This document shows, piece by piece, positions 1-6,747 of a DNA stretch of 16,623 nt. A model generated the notes under the pieces. That model did not search any database. It had not been told where the DNA came from and was given only the letters and a program-made list of their open reading frames with translations. How positions within the stretch are numbered: position 1 is the first letter of the stretch; every line of letters begins with the position of its first letter. This DNA is from Pseudomonadota bacterium (GTDB lineage Bacteria; Pseudomonadota; Alphaproteobacteria; Rhizobiales; Rhizobiaceae): positions 1 through 16,623 of the forward strand of contig JAEZHO010000333.1 of assembly GCA_023416545.1 (NCBI GenBank). Direction: 5' to 3'. The translations under genes and the position numbers were made by a program.

Positions 1-730
1 AGATGACGGCGATCTTGGCGCGGGAGCCGGGGTCGCGGGCAACCGACTTGATCTCGATGATGCCGTCGTAGATTTCCGGAACTTCCATGGTGAAGAGCTT
101 CACCATGAACTGCGGATGGGTACGCGACAGGAAGATCTGCGGGCCGCGCTGTTCGCGACGCACGTCGTAGACATAAGCGCGGACGCGGTCGCCGTAGCGC
201 ATGGTCTCGCGCGGGATCATCTCGTCGCGGCGGATAATGCCTTCGCCGCGGCCGAGGTCGACGATGACATTGCCGTACTCGACGCGCTTGACGGTGCCGT
301 TGACGATCTCGCCGACGCGATCCTTGAACTCGTCGTACTGGCGGTCACGCTCGGCTTCGCGGACCTTCTGGACGATCACCTGCTTGGCGGACTGGGCTGC
401 AATGCGGCCGAAGTCCATCGGCGGCAGCGGATCAGCGATGAAGTCCCCGATCTTGGCGTCCGGGTTGCGGTCGCGCGCCAGTTCCAGCGGGATCTGCGTG
501 CCGTAGTCCTCGGCCTGCTCGACGACTTCGAGAAGGCGCTGAAGGCGGATCTCGCCGGTCTTGGAATTGATGTCGGCACGGATGTTGGTTTCCGAACCGT
601 AGCGGGAGCGCGCAGCCTTCTGGATGGCGTCGGCCATCGCGGCCAGCACGATCTCGCGGTCGATGACCTTCTCACGTGCCACTGCATCCGCGATCTGCAG
701 AAGCTCAAGCCGGTTTGCACTCACTGCCAT
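1..730 (-). CDS. nusA: Transcription termination/antitermination factor NusA (N-terminal part, truncated by window edge)
   Basis: NusA binds RNA polymerase and nascent RNA, and promotes pausing, intrinsic termination and, with other Nus factors, antitermination. The 243 visible residues start MAVSANRLELLQIADAVA, the usual alphaproteobacterial NusA start. Residues 1 to about 130 form the polymerase-binding N-terminal domain. About 136-202 is the S1 RNA-binding domain (DRVGEIVNGTVKRVEYGNVIVDLGRGEG). The first KH domain begins near 228 (SVARDPGSRAKIAVI), where the window ends, so the remaining KH domains and any C-terminal repeats are not visible. It lies 49 bases downstream of rimP on the same strand, the conserved rimP-nusA(-infB) order, and is probably transcribed with it from the promoter near 1490. 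NusA is known in E. coli to influence expression of its own operon. Identification is secure; the only uncertainty is the missing 3' part. Confidence 0.97.
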   Translation of the reverse strand, partial: MAVSANRLELLQIADAVAREKVIDREIVLAAMADAIQKAARSRYGSETNIRADINSKTGEIRLQRLLEVVEQAEDYGTQIPLELARDRNPDAKIGDFIADPLPPMDFGRIAAQSAKQVIVQKVREAERDRQYDEFKDRVGEIVNGTVKRVEYGNVIVDLGRGEGIIRRDEMIPRETMRYGDRVRAYVYDVRREQRGPQIFLSRTHPQFMVKLFTMEVPEIYDGIIEIKSVARDPGSRAKIAVI

Positions 731-779
731 TGTCGTTCGTCTCCGTCAGTCGAAAGGGTAGCGGCCGATCGGCCGATTG

Positions 780-1367
780 TTATTCGTCGTCTTCGCCGTT
801 CTGGTTTGCGGCCTGCGCCTTTGCCAGCTTGTCGGCGCGCAGCGCATCCCGGATCAGGTCATCCGTCAGGATCAGCTTTGCTTCCGAGAGCGCCGAGAAG
901 GGGATGGTGACGCTCGGCGTCTCGCCATAGGCCACCTGGTCGCGCTCTATCGTGAAGCCTTCTTCATTCGCCTCGGTGATCTTGCCGCGGAACCGCTTGC
1001 GGTTGTCGACCATGATCGATGTCTCGCACTTCACGATATGGCCCTGCCAGCGCGAGAAATCGGACTTGCGGACCATCGGCCGGTCTATGCCGGGCGACGA
1101 CACCTCGAGATGATATGCCTTATCGATCGGATCTTCCACATCCAGGACGGGTGAAATCGCCGTGGAGATCGCTTCGCAGTCCTCGACGGTCATCGTGCCG
1201 TCGTGACGCTCGGCCATGATCTGCAGCGTCAGGCCGTTCTGGTTCAGCATCCGCACCCGGATGAGCCGGTAGCCCATGCCGGAAAGCACCGGCTCGATGA
1301 TTTCGGCGACCCTCAGGTCGAGCCCTGTCTCGATGATGATGCGCGGTTCGTTTTCGGTTTGCGACAT
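780..1367 (-). CDS. rimP: Ribosome maturation factor RimP
   Basis: RimP is a cytoplasmic assembly factor for the 30S ribosomal subunit. The 195-residue product has the family layout: an N-terminal alpha/beta domain (about 10-95) ending in the hallmark [14 protein letters not shown] (85-98), then a C-terminal SH3-like domain (about 100-170; [22 protein letters not shown]). It finishes with an acidic tail (GEDDE) common in rhizobial homologues. The ATG at 1367 is chosen because homologues begin MS..(E)PRIIxETGLDLR. An in-frame start at 1424 would add 19 unlike residues and would sit in the T-run of the upstream terminator. No clear Shine-Dalgarno sequence is seen in front of 1367 (GAAAG at poor spacing). 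It is the first gene of a rimP-nusA operon, and its leader carries a terminator and a very short reading frame, described separately. Confidence 0.95.
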   Translation of the reverse strand: MSQTENEPRIIIETGLDLRVAEIIEPVLSGMGYRLIRVRMLNQNGLTLQIMAERHDGTMTVEDCEAISTAISPVLDVEDPIDKAYHLEVSSPGIDRPMVRKSDFSRWQGHIVKCETSIMVDNRKRFRGKITEANEEGFTIERDQVAYGETPSVTIPFSALSEAKLILTDDLIRDALRADKLAKAQAANQNGEDDE

Positions 1368-1417
1368 GGAAACTTTCGGTCGTCGTTGCCAGATGAGCCT
1401 CGGCCCGTGTCGATCGC

Positions 1418-1459
1418 CTAACAAAAAAGAGCGGGTCCCGGTGAGGCCCCACTCTTCAT
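1418..1459 (-). CDS. Possible 13-residue leader peptide of rimP
   Basis: ATG at 1459 opens a reading frame [13 protein letters not shown], stop TAG at 1420-1418, that runs through the whole attenuator hairpin and its T-run. A ribosome here would melt the terminator stem, so translation could control read-through. No Shine-Dalgarno sequence is visible before the ATG. There is no run of regulatory codons of the classical amino-acid-operon type, only two Pro and three Gly. The frame may be chance; low confidence. Confidence 0.2.
   Translation of the reverse strand: MKSGASPGPALFC
1423..1456 (-). terminator. Rho-independent terminator inside the rimP leader
   Basis: On the minus strand the stem AAGAGTGGGGCC (1456-1445) pairs with GGACCCGCTCTT (1438-1427) around the loop TCACCG. 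There is one G-T wobble and one G-A mismatch. A run of six T follows (1428-1423). It lies downstream of the rimP promoter and 56 bases before the rimP ATG, so it would stop transcription early: an attenuator position. An unrelated upstream gene cannot explain it, because the next gene upstream runs on the other strand. A 'rimP leader' with a terminator has been described for proteobacteria, and this may be a member. Confidence 0.75.
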
Positions 1460-1472
1460 CAAACGATCAAGA

Positions 1473-1487
1473 ATATGGGTCCCATAT
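1473..1487. repeat. Perfect 15-base palindrome over the rimP -10 element
   Basis: ATATGGG-T-CCCATAT is a 7-base inverted repeat with a one-base centre. It overlaps the -10 hexamer and the expected start site of rimP transcription. It may be an operator, or a by-product of the -10 sequence plus a GGGACCC motif. The same GGGACCC occurs again in the 3' arm of the leader terminator (1439-1433). Confidence 0.5.
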
Positions 1488-1512
1488 ACGTGCTCCGGTC
1501 GGCTTTTGCAAG
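1483..1512 (-). promoter_or_regulatory. Promoter of rimP-nusA
   Basis: Read on the minus strand, CTTGCA (1512-1507), 17 bases, GTATAT (1489-1484), which matches the alphaproteobacterial housekeeping pattern CTTGAC-N17-CTATAT well. In the E. coli register it reads TTGCAA-N17-TATATG. Transcription would start near 1477, giving a leader of about 110 bases before the rimP ATG at 1367. Seen in sequence; not mapped. Confidence 0.6.
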
Positions 1513-1536
1513 TGCGGTCCCCCAGTCTCATCCGGG

Positions 1537-1565
1537 CTGGCATCTGTCCAAGCCCGCCCTATACT
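1537..1565 (+). promoter_or_regulatory. Promoter of the MFS exporter gene
   Basis: CTGGCA (1537-1542), 17 bases, TATACT (1560-1565). The -10 matches 5 of 6 and the -35 matches 4 of 6 bases of the E. coli consensus. Transcription would start near 1572, about 27 bases before the GTG start at 1599. This agrees with the start codon chosen and excludes the upstream ATG at 1506. Confidence 0.5.
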
Positions 1566-1598
1566 CGAGGCTTCACCTGCAGACAGTTGGATTCCTGC

Positions 1599-3227
1599 GT
1601 GACAGACTCCCGATCGCCGTTCGCCCCCCTACGCCACCCGACCTATCGCAGCATGTGGATTGCCAGCATGGCATCCAACCTGGGAGGTCTCGTACAGGCG
1701 GTCGGTGCGGCATGGATGATGACCGCGCTCACCACCTCCGAAAACCTGGTTGCCCTGGTCCAGGCGTCGACGGCCCTGCCGATCATGCTGTTCTCCGTCG
1801 TCTCCGGGGCGCTGGCGGACAGCTTCGACCGGCGAAGGGTCATGTTGACGGCGCAATTCCTGATGCTCGCCGCCTCTCTCCTGCTGACGACCGTCGCATC
1901 GCTCGACCTCCTGACGCCATGGCTGTTGCTGATGTTCACCTTCGTCATCGGATCGGGTACGGCCCTCCACAACCCGTCCTGGCAGGCCTCCGTCGGCGAC
2001 ATCGTCCCGCGACCGGACCTGCCGGAGGCGGTCTCGCTCAACAGCGCAGGCTTCAACATCACGAGAAGCGTCGGGCCCGCGCTCGGGGGCGTGATCGTCG
2101 CGGCGGCCGGGGCAGCCGCCGCCTTTGCGGTCAATGCCGTCAGCTATTTCGCGCTGATCTATGCGCTGCTTCGCTGGAAACCGGAGGTTCCGAATAACCC
2201 GCTCCCCCGCGAGGCGCTGGGCAGTGCCATTTCGGCCGGCTTCCGCTATGTCGCCATGTCGCCGAACCTCGAGAAGGTCATGCTCCGTGGCTTCGTCTTC
2301 GGCCTGTCGGCAGGTTCGGTGCTGGCACTGCTCCCGGTCGTTGCCCGCGATATCCTGGACGGCGGGGCGCTGACCTACGGCATCATGTTCGGCGCCTTCG
2401 GCGTCGGCGGGATCGCCGGTGCCTTCCTGAACGCGCACATTCGACAGCGGCTGCGAAGCGAGGCTATCGTCCGCGTAAGCTTCACGGGATTTGCGATCAG
2501 CGCGGCGATCATCGGCCTCAGCGGATCGATCGCCATTACCTTCCTGGCGCTGGTCCTCGCAGGCATATGCTGGGTCGTGACTCTGTCGCTCCTCAATACG
2601 GTCGTGCAGCTTTCGACACCGCGCTGGGTCGTGGGTCGTGCGCTCTCCCTCTACCAGACCGCGACCTTCGGGGGCATTGCGGCCGGCAGCTGGCTCTGGG
2701 GTCAATGGGCGGAAGACCTCGGTCCCGCCAATGCCCTGGTTTCGTCCAGCCTGTTGATGCTGGCCGGCGCCGCCCTGGGCCTACGGCTGCCCATGCCGGA
2801 TTTCCGCTCCCTGAACCTCGATCCCCTCAACCGCTTCGTCGAGCCGTCGCTCAGCCTGGAGATCCAGCCCAGAAGCGGGCCGATCGTGATCCAGGTGGAC
2901 TACGACATCGCCGACGAGGACCTGCCGGAATTCCTGTCGCTGATGGCCGAGCGGCGCCGCATCCGTATTCGCGACGGCGCGCGCAACTGGGCCCTGATGC
3001 GCGATCTCCAGTATCCGGAAATCTGGACCGAGACCTACCATGTGCCGACATGGGTGGAATATGTCCGGCACAACCAGCGCCGCACGCAGGCCGATGCTGA
3101 GACGACGGACCGGATACTGGCGCTTCACCGCGGCGAGCAGGTGCGGGTCCACCGGATGATCGAGCGCCAGGCCATCCCGTCGACGACGAACGATGTCTTC
3201 CACCAGCCGCACATCGATCCGCATTGA
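1599..3227 (+). CDS. MFS transporter, MFS_3 / 'transmembrane secretion effector' type, with soluble C-terminal domain
   Basis: This is an inner-membrane secondary transporter, probably an exporter of a small molecule; the substrate cannot be read from sequence. It has 542 residues. The N-terminal part (about 1-415) is a run of hydrophobic segments typical of 12-helix MFS proteins, with the loop motif GALADSFDRRRV near residues 70-81. The remainder, from about 427, is soluble (IVIQVDYDIADEDLPEFL..., RIRDGARNW, W.E.Y..P.WVEYVRHNQRRT). The two parts together match the MFS_3 family (PF05977). The GTG at 1599 is preferred: the product then starts VTDSRSPFAPLRHPTYRSMW as in homologues, and a promoter fits just upstream. 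Starting at ATG 1506 would add 31 non-family residues. It is divergent from rimP and ends 4 bases from the convergent transglycosylase gene. Family assignment is firm; function beyond transport is not known. Confidence 0.9.
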   Translation: MTDSRSPFAPLRHPTYRSMWIASMASNLGGLVQAVGAAWMMTALTTSENLVALVQASTALPIMLFSVVSGALADSFDRRRVMLTAQFLMLAASLLLTTVASLDLLTPWLLLMFTFVIGSGTALHNPSWQASVGDIVPRPDLPEAVSLNSAGFNITRSVGPALGGVIVAAAGAAAAFAVNAVSYFALIYALLRWKPEVPNNPLPREALGSAISAGFRYVAMSPNLEKVMLRGFVFGLSAGSVLALLPVVARDILDGGALTYGIMFGAFGVGGIAGAFLNAHIRQRLRSEAIVRVSFTGFAISAAIIGLSGSIAITFLALVLAGICWVVTLSLLNTVVQLSTPRWVVGRALSLYQTATFGGIAAGSWLWGQWAEDLGPANALVSSSLLMLAGAALGLRLPMPDFRSLNLDPLNRFVEPSLSLEIQPRSGPIVIQVDYDIADEDLPEFLSLMAERRRIRIRDGARNWALMRDLQYPEIWTETYHVPTWVEYVRHNQRRTQADAETTDRILALHRGEQVRVHRMIERQAIPSTTNDVFHQPHIDPH

Positions 3228-3231
3228 CGGA

Positions 3232-4470
3232 CTACTGCAGGCGGCCCTTCAGCGATGCGCTCGGGAAACAGGTTGGGGCGAGGCCGTTCTGCGCCTGCCA
3301 GTCGCCGAGCGAACGGCGCGTCTTGTAGCCGGCGAGCCCGTCCACTTTTCCGACGTCATAGCCCTGTGCCACGAGCGCCTTCTGCATCGCCAGCACGTCC
3401 GAGCGCTTCATTCGGCCGACATCCCCCCAGGGCTGCCGGAACGATCCCCCGCCATGGGCGATCCGGTCCGCGAGGTTGCCGATGAAGAGGGCGTAGAGGT
3501 CCGAGTTGTTGTATTGCTTGAGGACGTAGAAATTCGGGGTCACGATGAACTGGGGCCCGTGCCGGCCGGCCGGCACGAGCATCATGCCGTCCGCCCGGAG
3601 TTCATCATCGGGAAAGCCCCGCCCCGAGGCTCGCACGATCCCGCTGCCGGCCCAGGAGGAAATCGGCCTGGCAAGATCGGGCCCTTCCTGGGCGCAGCTT
3701 ACACTCTCGGGGAGCGTCACTTCAAATCCCCAGTCGCGGCCCTTCTGCCATCCTTCACGGGCCAGATAGTTGGCGATCGAGGCAAGGCTGTCAGGCACCG
3801 AGTTCCAGATGTCCCGGCGACCGTCGCCGTCGAAGTCCACGGCATATTTCAGGTAGCTCGAAGGAAGAAACTGCGGCTGGCCAAGCGCGCCGGCCCAGGA
3901 GCCCATCATCTTCGACGCGGTGATGTCGCCGCCCTCGATCATGTGCAGCGCCGCGATCAGTTCAGAGCCGAACATGTCCCTGCGGGTCGACATGAAGGCC
4001 TTCGTCGCCAGCACCTCGATTGCCGAGTGCGGAAGCCTTGCCCGGCCGAAGCCCGACTCGCGGCCCCATATGGCGACGATGATCTCGCCGGGGACGCCGT
4101 AGGTGGCCTCGACCCGGGCCAACGTCTTGCTGTGCTGGGCGGCGAGGCTTCGTCCCGTGGCGGCGAGGCCCTGCAGGCGCTTCTCGGAAAAATAGGCGCC
4201 GGGCGACGAAAACTCCGCCTGGCTCTGGTCCTGGCTCGGGGGCGGCTTGCTGCCGGGCGGCACGAGGTCGGGCAGGTCCCAGTTGAGAGACACGCCCTGG
4301 AATGCGCTGGTAAGCGTCCTGTCGGAAATGCCGTTCCGTTTGGCCTCGGCGGCCAGATCGCCGGCGATCCATCGCTGGAACTGCATCTCGACGTCCTGTC
4401 GAGACGCGGAATTGACCGAGGAGGGAAGAAGGGCAAGCACCGCGGCGACGGCAAGAGCGAATTTTCGCAT
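3232..4470 (-). CDS. Lytic murein transglycosylase, MltB/SLT_2 family, with peptidoglycan-binding domain
   Basis: The enzyme cleaves peptidoglycan glycan strands with formation of 1,6-anhydromuramyl ends in the periplasm. The 412-residue product has a signal peptide (about 1-21, MRKFALAVAAVLALLPSSVNSA). It lacks a lipobox cysteine, so it is probably soluble and unlike lipoprotein MltB. The SLT_2 catalytic domain spans about 26-340: the catalytic glutamate is E138 in AIWGRESGFG, followed by GALGQPQFLPSSYLKYAVDFDGDGRRDIW (194-222). A C-terminal PG_binding_1 domain (about 352-412, SDVLAMQKALVAQGYDVGKVDG) completes it. The start at 4470 has a strong Shine-Dalgarno GGAGG (4480-4476) directly after the recR stop, and gives a good signal peptide. 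The in-frame start at 4569 lies inside recR and is rejected. Ten bases after recR, so it is likely co-transcribed and coupled to it. Confidence 0.93.
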   Translation of the reverse strand: MRKFALAVAAVLALLPSSVNSASRQDVEMQFQRWIAGDLAAEAKRNGISDRTLTSAFQGVSLNWDLPDLVPPGSKPPPSQDQSQAEFSSPGAYFSEKRLQGLAATGRSLAAQHSKTLARVEATYGVPGEIIVAIWGRESGFGRARLPHSAIEVLATKAFMSTRRDMFGSELIAALHMIEGGDITASKMMGSWAGALGQPQFLPSSYLKYAVDFDGDGRRDIWNSVPDSLASIANYLAREGWQKGRDWGFEVTLPESVSCAQEGPDLARPISSWAGSGIVRASGRGFPDDELRADGMMLVPAGRHGPQFIVTPNFYVLKQYNNSDLYALFIGNLADRIAHGGGSFRQPWGDVGRMKRSDVLAMQKALVAQGYDVGKVDGLAGYKTRRSLGDWQAQNGLAPTCFPSASLKGRLQ

Positions 4471-4480
4471 GGTTTCCTCC

Positions 4481-5086
4481 TCAGATCGCCGTCCGCGCCC
4501 GAAGCGCGGCCGTGAGCGTTCCCTCGTCGAGGTAGTCGAGTTCGCCGCCCACCGGCACGCCATGGGCAAGCCGGGTGATCTTCACGTCGAGACCCGCCAA
4601 CTGGTCGGTTATATAGTGTGCTGTCGTCTGTCCCTCGACCGTCGCGTTGACGGCGATGATGACCTCCCGGACGCCACCTTCGCTCACCCTCTCGATCAGC
4701 GGGCGGATGTTCAGGTCATCCGGCCCGACCCCGTCGAGCGGCGAAAGCGTCCCGCCGAGCACGTGATAGGCGGCATTCATGGCTCCGGCCCGTTCGAGGG
4801 CCCAGAGGTCCGAGACGTCCTCGACGACGATGATCATCGACTGGTCCCGGCGCGTGTCCGTGCAGACGGTACAGGGATCGACGGTATCGACATTGCCGCA
4901 GCGCGAGCAGACCTTGACCTTGTCATAGGCCTCGCCCATCGCCTGGCCGAGCGGGCCGAGCAACTGCTCCTTCTTCTTGATCAGGTGAAGGGCCGCCCGT
5001 CGCGCCGAGCGGGGCCCGAGGCCGGGGACCTTTGCCAGCAACTGGATGAGCTTTTCGATTTCGGGACCGGTAACGCGCTTTGCCAT
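4481..5086 (-). CDS. recR: Recombination mediator protein RecR
   Basis: RecR works with RecO (and RecF) to load RecA on SSB-coated single-stranded DNA during gap repair. All parts of the 201-residue family are visible. There is an N-terminal helix-hairpin-helix ([19 protein letters not shown], 17-35). A four-cysteine zinc finger follows at C60, C63, C72 and C75 ([16 protein letters not shown]). The Toprim domain begins at [14 protein letters not shown] (85-98), with [19 protein letters not shown] (141-159). The start ATG at 5086 has the Shine-Dalgarno AGGGAGG. It is separated from dnaX-ybaB, its usual neighbours, by an exporter gene and an oppositely oriented MOSC gene, so it needs its own promoter. 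A weak candidate, CTTCAA-N17-CATATG on the minus strand, lies just upstream, between about 5103 and 5131. Confidence 0.97.
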   Translation of the reverse strand: MAKRVTGPEIEKLIQLLAKVPGLGPRSARRAALHLIKKKEQLLGPLGQAMGEAYDKVKVCSRCGNVDTVDPCTVCTDTRRDQSMIIVVEDVSDLWALERAGAMNAAYHVLGGTLSPLDGVGPDDLNIRPLIERVSEGGVREVIIAVNATVEGQTTAHYITDQLAGLDVKITRLAHGVPVGGELDYLDEGTLTAALRARTAI

Positions 5087-5141
5087 GTCCTCCCTTTAGC
5101 CCATATGCCCGTCGAACGGAATCATTGAAGGACCGATCGCC

Positions 5142-5771
5142 ATGAAACTTCTCGCTGTCTGTCTCGGTCGTCCGCAGGCACTGCCGGGCAGGCGTCTCAG
5201 GACGGGGATATTCAAGGCGTCGGTGGACGGGCCCGTCATGATCGGCCGCGAGGGGCTTGCCGGCGATGCGATCTGCAACGGCAAGTACCACGGCGGCGAG
5301 GAGCAGGCCGTGCTGCTCGAGGGGTCGCTGACGCTCGACTGGTGGTCGGCGCAACTGGGCTACGAGATCGCGCCCGGAACCTTCGGCGAAAACATCGTGG
5401 TCGCCGGTCTCGATAACCGGGACGTTGCGGCGGGCGACCGCCTCGTGATCGGCAGCGTCGTGCTTGAAGCCACATCCCCGCGCACCCCGTGCGCTACGCT
5501 CGCCGCACGGATGGAGAGCCCGGCCATCGTCAAGGACTATATCCGCGCCGGCCGGCCGGGGATCTATTGCAGGGTGATTGAACCCGGCACCGTCCGGGCG
5601 GGCGACGAGGTCCGGCACCACCCGTTCGAAGGCCCCAGGATAGGCATTCCGGAGATGATGACGAAGTTCGGAAAACGTCTCTCCGAAGAGGATGGGAGAC
5701 GGTTCCTGTCCGCCCCCATCCACGCGGACATGCGTGCCGCGATCGAAGCTGGAAAGCCGGCGAAGTTCTAG
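5142..5771 (+). CDS. MOSC domain-containing protein, YiiM-like
   Basis: MOSC proteins are molybdenum-cofactor-associated sulphur carriers or oxidoreductases. YiiM of E. coli reduces N-hydroxylated bases such as 6-hydroxylaminopurine. The 209-residue product has the MOSC core: GLAGDAICNGKYHGGEEQAV (38-57), TFGENIVVAGL (80-90), GDRLVIGSVVLEATSPRTPC with the conserved cysteine C117, and GIYCRVIEPGTVRAGDEV (140-157). After the core a short C-terminal helical part (about 165-209) is YiiM-like. The ATG at 5142 has GAAGGA at about 9 bases. The gene is divergent from recR (55 bases) and its stop is one base from the convergent exporter gene. The fold is clear. YiiM-like activity is inferred from length and layout; other MOSC proteins remain possible. 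Confidence 0.85.
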   Translation: MKLLAVCLGRPQALPGRRLRTGIFKASVDGPVMIGREGLAGDAICNGKYHGGEEQAVLLEGSLTLDWWSAQLGYEIAPGTFGENIVVAGLDNRDVAAGDRLVIGSVVLEATSPRTPCATLAARMESPAIVKDYIRAGRPGIYCRVIEPGTVRAGDEVRHHPFEGPRIGIPEMMTKFGKRLSEEDGRRFLSAPIHADMRAAIEAGKPAKF

Positions 5772-5772
5772 T

Positions 5773-6384
5773 TCAGCGCGCCGCGATGGCCGCCGCCGCG
5801 CCTGCCATCGTTCCGGCCGAGACCCGGTTGGCGATCCTCACGGCCCGGCGGCTCCTCAGGAACTGCCGTGCACGCGCGGCAAGCATGACCCAACTCAGGT
5901 GCACGACCACCAGCGTCAGGAACATCGCGCCCAGCAATTCCAGCCATCCCACCGGTGTGACGCCCGCAAGATCGATGATCGAGGGCAGAAGCGCCACGTA
6001 GAAGATCATGATCTTCGGATTGCCGAGCGTCACCGTCAGCCCGGCGATGAACATCCTGAGCGCCGAACGGCTTTCCGGAATGGCCTCGCCCGGTTCGGCG
6101 GGCTCGGAGAACCACATCTTCCAGGCGAGATAGAGAAGATAGCCGACGCCGATCCATTTGATGGCGACGAAGACCGGCTGGAAGCTTTCCGCGATCGCCG
6201 CGAGACCGGCAACCGCCAGCGACAGCCAGATCGCCTCGCCGACCCACATGGCCAGGAGGAACGGCAATACGTCACGCGCGCCCCGCGAGAGGACGCGCGC
6301 CACGAGAGCAGCGATACTTGGACCCGGAGATCCGGCAGCAACGAAAAGGGTAGTCGCAAAAACGAGCAGGGAGGCGAGTGTCAT
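5773..6384 (-). CDS. LysE/RhtB family translocator (amino-acid or metabolite exporter)
   Basis: This inner-membrane exporter of the LysE/RhtB superfamily has substrates that are usually amino acids or derivatives; the substrate here is unknown. The 203-residue product has about six hydrophobic segments. The family signature is near the N-terminus (AAGSPGPSIAALVARVLSRGARD, 16-38) and a mid-protein signature follows (GLTVTLGNPKIMIFYVALLPSIIDL). The ATG at 6384 is chosen because the Shine-Dalgarno CGGAGGA lies 5-6 bases upstream; a TTG five codons earlier (6399) is possible but less likely. It begins 24 bases after ybaB and is probably the last gene of the ffs-dnaX-ybaB transcript. Its presence here, where recR is normally found, is notable. 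Confidence 0.9.
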   Translation of the reverse strand: MTLASLLVFATTLFVAAGSPGPSIAALVARVLSRGARDVLPFLLAMWVGEAIWLSLAVAGLAAIAESFQPVFVAIKWIGVGYLLYLAWKMWFSEPAEPGEAIPESRSALRMFIAGLTVTLGNPKIMIFYVALLPSIIDLAGVTPVGWLELLGAMFLTLVVVHLSWVMLAARARQFLRSRRAVRIANRVSAGTMAGAAAAIAAR

Positions 6385-6408
6385 GGCGTCCTCCGACAAC
6401 CAGGAAGG

Positions 6409-6732
6409 TCAGAAGGGCAGCTTCATCCCCGGAGGAATCGGCAGCCCGGCGGTGAGTTCCCGGGTCATTTCGGCGGCCGTGCTTTCGGCCTTCTTCTTGG
6501 CGTCCTGATGGGCCGCAACGATCAGGTCTTCGAGGATTTCGACGTCATCCTCCTTGAAGAGCGATGGATCGATCTTCAGGCCGAGCATGTCGCCCTTGCC
6601 GCTCAGCCGGACTGTCACCAGCCCGCCGCCAGACGTTCCCTCGACTTCCAGTGCGGCGATATCCGCCTGCACCTTCTCCATCTTGGCCTGCATTTCCTTG
6701 ACCTTGCCCATCATGCCCATGATGTCGCGCAT
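6409..6732 (-). CDS. ybaB: YbaB/EbfC family nucleoid-associated protein
   Basis: This is a small dimeric DNA-binding protein that coats the nucleoid; family members are found beside dnaX and recR in most bacteria. At 107 residues it is the usual length. The N-terminal helix is rich in Met, Lys and Gln ([26 protein letters not shown]). The beta core reads [28 protein letters not shown]-terminal helix ([42 protein letters not shown]) ends with the Gly/Pro tail typical of the family. It starts 15 bases after the dnaX stop and is followed after 24 bases by the exporter gene, so all three are probably one operon. Confidence 0.95.
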   Translation of the reverse strand: MRDIMGMMGKVKEMQAKMEKVQADIAALEVEGTSGGGLVTVRLSGKGDMLGLKIDPSLFKEDDVEILEDLIVAAHQDAKKKAESTAAEMTRELTAGLPIPPGMKLPF

Positions 6733-6747
6733 CGTCCAGTCCTTCTC

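Noticed and set aside
116..910. 264-codon plus-strand frame opposite nusA and rimP
   Set aside because: Shadow of nusA; the minus strand encodes an uninterrupted NusA N-terminus with S1 domain.
1506..1598. N-terminal extension of the MFS protein from ATG 1506
   Set aside because: The extension is not hydrophobic and not family-like, and it would start upstream of the promoter candidate at 1537-1565.
1368..1600. Initiator tRNA gene (metY) before rimP as in E. coli
   Set aside because: No tRNA-like cloverleaf or TTCGA-type T-loop found in this region.
1629..2705. 358-codon minus-strand frame opposite the MFS gene
   Set aside because: Composition is Arg/Asp/Gln/Gly-rich as expected from the reverse of hydrophobic membrane codons; no recognisable domain.
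3193..4515. Long open frame on the plus strand (440 codons) opposite the lytic transglycosylase gene
   Set aside because: Low-complexity Arg/Gly/His-rich product without a family, in the high-GC shadow of a clearly real gene with signal peptide, catalytic Glu and strong ribosome binding site.
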